A stretch of DNA of 15,150 nt from positions 58,732-73,881 of the forward strand of contig NWUY0300001305.1 of NCBI GenBank assembly GCA_004151065.3. Reading direction: 5' to 3'. Below the pieces are notes generated by a model. The model searched no databases, was not told where the DNA came from, and saw only the letters and a program-made list of their open reading frames with translations. Origin of the DNA: Larix sibirica (Eukaryota; Streptophyta; Pinopsida; Pinales; Pinaceae). Below, piece by piece: positions 10,202 through 15,150 of this stretch (positions within the stretch are counted from its first letter, which is position 1; each line of letters opens with the position of its first letter). The translations under genes were made by a program, and so were the position numbers.

Positions 10202-11807
10202 TGTGATGTAGATGTCACCAACTCTTGAACTTCAAAATGAGCATGATGTTAAACTTTTCATGGAATGCGATCGACATCACACTAACCCACACTTTTCCAT
10301 GCATGCAATGGCATCTCTTCTTCATAGACTTAAATAGATTTTCAATAAATGCATGCATAATTGCACTTTTCCAAACTTCAAAGGAGTTGGATGTTGCATA
10401 GCCTTTGATTTTCAATAAATGCATGCATAGTTGCACTTTTCCAAACTTTAGAGGAGTTGGATGTTGTATAGATTTTGATTCTATAAAGGATGCACCCAAA
10501 TTATTTCAGAGATATGTTTTATAAGATCAATTAAATGAATAGGACAATGGAAACTTTGAATTCCTTTCAAAACTGAAATAACCAATCAACCATGAAACCA
10601 TTGTTAACATGTAAATGTCAAGAAGCCATATAAATACAAGCTTGTGTATTTACAAGTCTAAAGGCTTTTTTAAAAATTGTTAGTGCTAGTTTGGTCACAT
10701 GTAGGAAAAATATAAACACAGATTCATAAATGGAGGGATTATGTTACAATGTAACACAATAGGGTATCGAACCATACAAGGTGAAACCTTATGGTAGATG
10801 GCTCCATTGTGGAGTGTATGACATGAATGATACAGAGGAAAACCCTCGAGTAGATTTTGTCTCCATTAGAGAATTTAATATACACTAAACAACAAAATCC
10901 ATTATGGGGCAAATTACACTTGCAAACCATAAATAACATGTTGGTTTAGTCATTTCCTCTCTGTAAACTACTATAATAATAGACAATATGGTCAAACCAG
11001 GGTAAAAATATCAATCGTCCCCTCCTCACCCTTTTCCCCTCAACTTCACCTATTGCGAGTTGACTCCTAACCCTTCATTATAAGCCATTTGCTCCGCCAT
11101 GACACATGCACATGAGACTCTAACAGACTTGAAGCCATGACTTCCCAATGACCCCTTCCCTCTTCCCTAGAATATCAGATGCAATGCAACTCAATCATCA
11201 ACCATAATAACAATGGGTAACCTTAAGGGACTTGACCGAATTTAATCCTATAACGTATGACCTCATTGTTGGAAACATGCCTCGGGCATATGGTTCCCCT
11301 TATCGAGCTAACCTTTAAGGCTCATACATATATCACAACCCCATTGATTACATCAACACTCCCTAGATCACCTCGAGAACACCTTGACTACCCCTTCGAT
11401 TGAGTGGAAACCCCCTTAATCCACCTCATTATGATTATACCCTTGATTGGGTGGTGAACTCTCGCTCCACCTTATGACCTCCTTGTTATGATCACCTAGT
11501 ACAATTGAATAAATTACATACACTATTTATAAACAAAAAAAAACTAAATAAACTTAGCTCTTCAAAAAATAGCAAAGTGTTTAAGATCTCTACTATCCAT
11601 ATCATCTTTGTATTATTTTATCTAAAAAATATTATTTGAAAAAAATCCCATTTAATTTTTTTGTTTGTTTGCTAGAATCTCCTGTGAGTCACCCTAAGAA
11701 AAATTAACAAAAAAAAATAAAACCCCATTTATAAAACAATCTCCTTATCTCAATTTTCCTCAAAAATAACAACCAATTCCAATTTTTTTCCTTAAAAATA
11801 ACAATCA
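10202..11807. repeat. 1606-bp direct duplication, copy B
   Basis: This is the second copy of 8595-10200 at offset 1607, with the same order of parts: minisatellite tail, 70-bp pair, C-rich stretch and AT-rich tail. Unlike copy A, it continues without a break into the unique sequence leading to the auxin carrier gene. The open stretches at 10215-10499 and 10739-10939 on minus are identical in translation to those of copy A and are not recognisable genes. Confidence 0.95.
10338..10477. repeat. 70-bp tandem pair (copy B)
   Basis: This is the counterpart of the pair at 8731-8870, with units 10338-10407 and 10408-10477, carried within the large duplicated block. Confidence 0.92.
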
Positions 11808-11850
11808 ATTCCAATTTTTTTCCTTAAAAATAACAATCAATTCCAATTTT
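11768..11850. repeat. 32-bp AT-rich tandem repeat at the duplication edge
   Basis: Two full units, 11768-11799 and 11800-11831, have the form AACAAYCAATTCCAATTTTT then TTCCTTAAAAAT. A partial third unit (AACAATCAATTCCAATTTT) starts at 11832 before the sequence diverges. Copy A of the large block ends eight bases into the second unit. Confidence 0.92.
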
Positions 11851-11977
11851 ATGAAAATCTTCGTTACATCAACTTATATTAATAAAACACCAATTTTATG
11901 TTAATCTTCATTACATCATTTAATTATGAATATAAAACATAAATCTTAGTTTCTAAATTCAAAAGCTTTAGCAAATT

Positions 11978-12238
11978 AAAACAAATTAAGTGATTCATAC
12001 ATAATGGTCTTTAAAGAAGTTAAAACAAAATATATATATATTTTTATTAATTATATAAAACACTTTTTCTAAAGGAATGAGTGACCATTCTAAAAATTCT
12101 AATCAAAACAAATTAAGTGAATCATACATAATGGTCTTTAAAGAAGTTAAAACAAAATATGGATTTTTTTAAATTTATTTTTATTAACCATAGAAATCAT
12201 TTTTCCTAAAGAATCCATCACAACCCTAAAAACTCTAA
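11978..12238. repeat. 127-bp tandem duplication, AT-rich
   Basis: Two units start with AAAACAAATTAAGTGA at 11978 and 12105. Both contain TCATACATAATGGTCTTTAA and AGAAGTTAAAACAAAATAT, then a T-rich stretch, a CTAAAG motif and CTAAAAA.TCTAAT at the end. The first half is nearly identical between units, while the second half has diverged with small indels. The surrounding DNA (11851-12400) is AT-rich and has no gene. Confidence 0.88.
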
Positions 12239-12552
12239 TGTGAATCCAACTTTAATATAGGATAAAATAACAATCTACCCAACAGAAAATCAAAACAAGA
12301 TAACTTATAAATAATGGATTCCTCAACTTAATTCCTCCGCAACCTACACAAATTTCTTCCAAGCAACCTTGTCATGTCCTCGACACTTCGAAAACTTCAC
12401 GCCATTTACAAAATATTCTGTTCGCACGGATCGCAGTGTAAATAAATATGGCGAACCGTATACTTCCTACAGAATTCTCGTGAGCAGGGAGGTGCACCGT
12501 TGGATTATACGCTAAGAATTTCAATCGAATCAAGTATGTTATTGGCATTTAT

Positions 12553-12561
12553 AAACCCTAA
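12553..12561 (+). promoter_or_regulatory. telo-box-like AAACCCTAA
   Basis: AAACCCTAA is the plant telomeric-repeat motif, often found in promoters and 5' leaders of genes active in dividing cells and bound by Myb-type telomere-repeat factors. A TTTATAAA string just before it (about 12548-12555) could be an alternative distal TATA element. A single nine-base match may be chance. Confidence 0.35.
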
Positions 12562-12839
12562 ACTTCCAGGATGGTGGAATACAATGGAGATCAGCACATT
12601 ATTGAGGGATTCCGACATTCATGCCAAGAAATTAAGTACACTTTAATGGTGGAGTCGTATACATGTACAGTCAAATCAGTTCTTTACATCTATTGCGAAA
12701 CTGTGCCTTGTCTGAAAATTTTCCATTACCGACAAGGATCAATTTCAGTGCCAGTTATCACATGGCCAATCTCTTCTTCGTTTATGGCCATATCTCTGCA
12801 AAGCAACAGTAATGGGAAAACCAGAGGAAAAAAGTTGAT

Positions 12840-12845
12840 TGTCTC
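12840..12845 (+). promoter_or_regulatory. auxin response element TGTCTC
   Basis: TGTCTC is the canonical core bound by auxin response factors (ARFs). It lies 93 bases before the TATA box of an auxin importer gene, a plausible place for auxin feedback. A weaker TGTC core (TGTCTG) lies near 12708. The hexamer match is visible, but function is inferred from position and gene identity. Confidence 0.45.
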
Positions 12846-12937
12846 TTTCAAAATATAGAAGACAATGAAGATTGGTGTAACTCCAGCTTCAAATATAATT
12901 GTCATTCTGTATCTTATCCTTGAACTCCCATAATCTT

Positions 12938-12945
12938 TATAAATA
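12938..12945 (+). promoter_or_regulatory. TATA box of the auxin carrier gene
   Basis: TATAAATA is a strong plant TATA box, 191 bases before the ATG at 13136. Transcription would be expected to begin about 25-35 bases downstream, near 12970, giving a leader of roughly 165 nt with a pyrimidine-rich start (TTTTTCATTCATTCTTCC). Confidence 0.62.
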
Positions 12946-13135
12946 TGAGTCCCTTCTGAACTTTTTCATTCATTCTTCCATCCTTTGGTTTTTATTTTCT
13001 CCTCCTAAGTTTATGAGTGACAAGATCTCTCCATTCCCACCCATTATTGATAGAATGGTACTCTGAACAGGCTTCCTGAGCTATTGAGAGCAAATTGCAG
13101 CCTGCAGGATCTATTACATAATAAAAATACTTCTC

Positions 13136-15026
13136 ATGGAGGTCACAGAAGGAGAACAGTATGGGTTGCACGAGCGCACCAAAGCAACTGACAAAATCAT
13201 CCCATTGCAGCTGAGTACAATAAGTAATGGGACTCTGCAACATCCTGCAGGTCCAAGCTCTGCTGGATTTCAAAATTGGATACAGAAAGCTCTGTGGCAT
13301 GGTGGCTCTCCTTATGATGCTTGGTTCAATGCTGTATCTGGTCAGGTACAAACAGCAAGAAGTTTTAGTGAAATTATAATAAATGTTGATGGACTAACCA
13401 ATCTACCCAATTTTCATAATTTCTGGTACTTTTCCCAAAATTTACTGAATGTTCAGTTAGATACATCGAATCACTCATATGTCTATATATTGGGAATGGG
13501 TGTTTATAAGTTGTTTTGATTTAGTTTCCTCTCACAGGTTGGCCAGGTCATTCTATCAATGCCATATTCATATTCTCAGATGGGCTTTGGGCTTGGAATC
13601 TTCTTCCATCTTCTCTACGCAGGTGTTGGTATTTGGACTTGTTATATGCTAGCTTGCCTCTACCTTGAGTACAGATCTCGCAAGGAAAAGGAAGGAGCTG
13701 ATTTTAGAAGACATGTCATACAGGCATGTCATAATTATATGTGTATATCCTTAACATATTTTCAGTGACATCTGAAAGCTTTTGACCCCTGCAAAGTGTT
13801 TATATCCCTTTCACCACTTTCCAGGGGTATTTGGTTTCTGATCTGAATGGACGAAATGGCCATAACTGTTCAAACACAGTTACAACTATTATTCTGTGCA
13901 TTTTTGTTGAATAAGTTGGATATTTTTAATGTTTCCTGCAGTACCATGAAGTTATGGGATATCTTGTTGGATCCTGGCTTAAGAAGGCTGCTCTCTTTTT
14001 CAATGTTGTAACCATGGGATCGGTTGCAGTTGTGCAAATCATTGCTTGTGCAAGGTATCTTGTTGGGTTTTCTTGTACATTTGGTTTTGCCAAGCTTTTG
14101 AGTTATCCAGATTCCAAACCAATAAGAAGGTGATGTGTGCTTTTTTTTTCCTGGTCTCTTATTTATAATTTACCAGCAATGCATATTATCTGAACTCCAA
14201 GTATAACAAGAGAGAGTGGGCCATCATATTTGGTGGGATCTCCATCCTGACATGCCTCCTTCCATCTTTCCACAATTTTCGAGTATGGTCTATCATGGGA
14301 GTAGTAACAACTACTTACACGGCCTGGTACATGCTAATTGCAGGTCTCCTCCATGGCCAGGTAATTACATAAGCATATCCATAACTTTTAGGGTTCAGAA
14401 CAACTGCACAATTGTTTAGGGCTAAATTCGGAGGCTTACATTCTAATTGTACACTATAAATTATCCATTTGGCTGTTTAAATCTTTTGCTTAATCTGCAG
14501 ATTCCAGACGTAAAGCATTCTGCACCACAAAATATGGAGAAGTTCTTTACAGGAACAACCAATATATTGTTTGCATTTGGAGGTCACGCTATCACTGTGT
14601 AAGTGTTCCCATTCACCCATATTGATCTGAATTGCATTCCGGCATTTGTTTTTCAGTGAATCCCTATGTTATATATACAGAGATCAAGTTTTTCAAGTAT
14701 ATCCATACCGCCAAAGTATTAAGAAAATTGTCAAGAAGTTATATTATTTCGAAATCATTTCATCCAGATTAGTTTTTCATGATACCAACAATATTTATCT
14801 CCATTGTTTCTGTAACAGAGAGATTATGCACGCTATGTGGCAGCCAAACGTGTACAAATACGTGTATTTGTGGACAGTGGGATATGTTCTAACAATAACC
14901 ATGCCTCACTGTATCGTACTTTACTATAACTTTGGTGACGAGCTTCTCAACCATTCGAATGCCTTGTCTGTGCTTCCAAAGTCTGTTTTCAGGAGCATTG
15001 CACTGTGTTTCATGATTGCCCATCAG
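13136..15026 (+). CDS. AUX1/LAX: AUX1/LAX auxin influx carrier, 5' part (six exons, runs off the window)
   Basis: Plasma-membrane auxin/proton symporter of the AAAP (amino acid/auxin permease) family that imports indole-3-acetic acid. Coding exons are 13136-13345, 13538-13723, 13942-14054, 14177-14360, 14501-14598 and 14819-15026. Introns are 192, 218, 122, 140 and 220 bases, and a sixth starts GTAATC at 15027. They join in phase to 333 residues. The ATG at 13136 is the first in frame after a TGA at 13085. Family signatures are LWHGGSPYDAWF (about residue 53), QVILSMPYSYSQMG in TM1 (about 73), EYRSRKEKEG (about 114), QIIACASNAYYLNSKY (about 162), LLPSFHNFRVWS (about 197), TTYTAWYMLIAGLLHGQ (about 215), FGGHAITVEIMHAMW (about 257) and NHSNALSVLPK (about 308). 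About seven of 11 membrane spans are covered, so roughly 150 C-terminal residues lie outside. Against Arabidopsis AUX1 as I recall it, the motifs hold but the connecting stretches differ, suggesting an early-diverging or gymnosperm paralogue. The reading frame looks intact. Confidence 0.96.
13724..13941 (+). other. intron 2 of the auxin carrier, GC-AG type
   Basis: The exon ends HVIQ with CAG at 13723 and the next exon starts YHEVMG after TGCAG at 13941. This makes the intron start GCATGT, a GC-AG boundary (U2-type minor variant) with a good AG|GC context. The first downstream GT (13728) would shift the frame. An upstream GT (13715) is in frame but would delete VIQ from a motif conserved in the family. 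Confidence 0.85.
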
Positions 15027-15111
15027 GTAATCAAATCGATTTCACAAATTATGTTATGATTGGTCACAAAGGAAGATTATGATCCTTCTGTACTTATGAG
15101 CTGTAACTATA

Positions 15112-15130
15112 ATATATATATATATATATA
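15112..15130. repeat. (AT)n microsatellite in intron 6
   Basis: An uninterrupted 19-base AT run lies in the sixth intron, followed by CCTTTTCAG ending at 15140. That CAG resembles an acceptor, but the ten bases after it (TATTATATAT) do not encode the expected continuation of the family after ...AHQ. The true acceptor therefore probably lies beyond the window. Confidence 0.9.
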
Positions 15131-15150
15131 ACCTTTTCAGTATTATATAT

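Noticed and set aside
12571-12858. 95-codon plus-strand frame starting with ATG between the telo-box-like motif and the TATA box
   Set aside because: The translation matches no family I know, has no domain motif, lies before the likely transcription start and contains the TGTCTC element. It would matter only if transcription starts near 12550, in which case it would be an upstream ORF.
12992-13351. 119-codon minus-strand frame
   Set aside because: It lies opposite exon 1 of the auxin carrier and its 5' leader. It is a shadow of that coding sequence with no recognisable product.
14646-15059. 137-codon plus-strand frame read as one protein
   Set aside because: Only 14819-15026 is real exon. 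The first part is intron 5 read through and the end is intron 6.
15131-15140. CCTTTTCAG as the acceptor of exon 7
   Set aside because: The following bases (TATTATATAT) do not give the expected F(I/V)-T-F-G continuation, and the window ends too soon to confirm it.

Overview
The window looks like nuclear DNA of a seed plant, most likely a gymnosperm such as a conifer. The only clear gene has plant spliceosomal introns and encodes an AUX1/LAX auxin influx carrier. About 13 kb of AT-rich, gene-poor DNA precedes it, made of decayed reading frames, diverged minisatellites and microsatellites. No bacterial-style operon, CRISPR array, rRNA or tRNA was seen. The gymnosperm assignment is inference from the divergent carrier sequence, the PPR debris and the repeat-rich setting.

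Layout. Positions 1-1737 hold no supportable gene. Positions 1738-2069 hold a broken fragment of a pentatricopeptide-repeat (PPR) gene. Positions 2070-4992 are non-coding, with a 70-bp tandem duplication at 2382-2521. On the minus strand, 7072 down to 4993 is a long decayed reading frame of an unrecognised protein. It keeps coherent sense for about 690 codons, interrupted by many stops and frame changes, and ends in a coiled coil. Positions 7073-8138 contain only a CT/AT microsatellite. From about 8139 to 8880 lies an irregular minisatellite built on an AACTTTT...GCATGATGT-like unit, with an 86-bp near-perfect hairpin inside it at 8477-8562.

A 1606-bp block (8595-10200) is then repeated immediately (10202-11807), separated by one N at 10201. 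By eye the copies match without indels and differ only in one block of four adjacent bases. This is best explained as two overlapping contigs joined without merging, so the true locus may be 1607 bp shorter.

The right end carries the gene. A promoter region with a TGTCTC auxin-response core (12840-12845) and a TATA box (12938-12945) precedes an ATG at 13136. Six coding exons give 333 residues, and the gene runs off the window after residue 333 of an expected 470-500. Intron 2 has a non-canonical GC-AG boundary. The protein would take up auxin from the apoplast by proton symport at the plasma membrane. No other intact gene is present to act with it.
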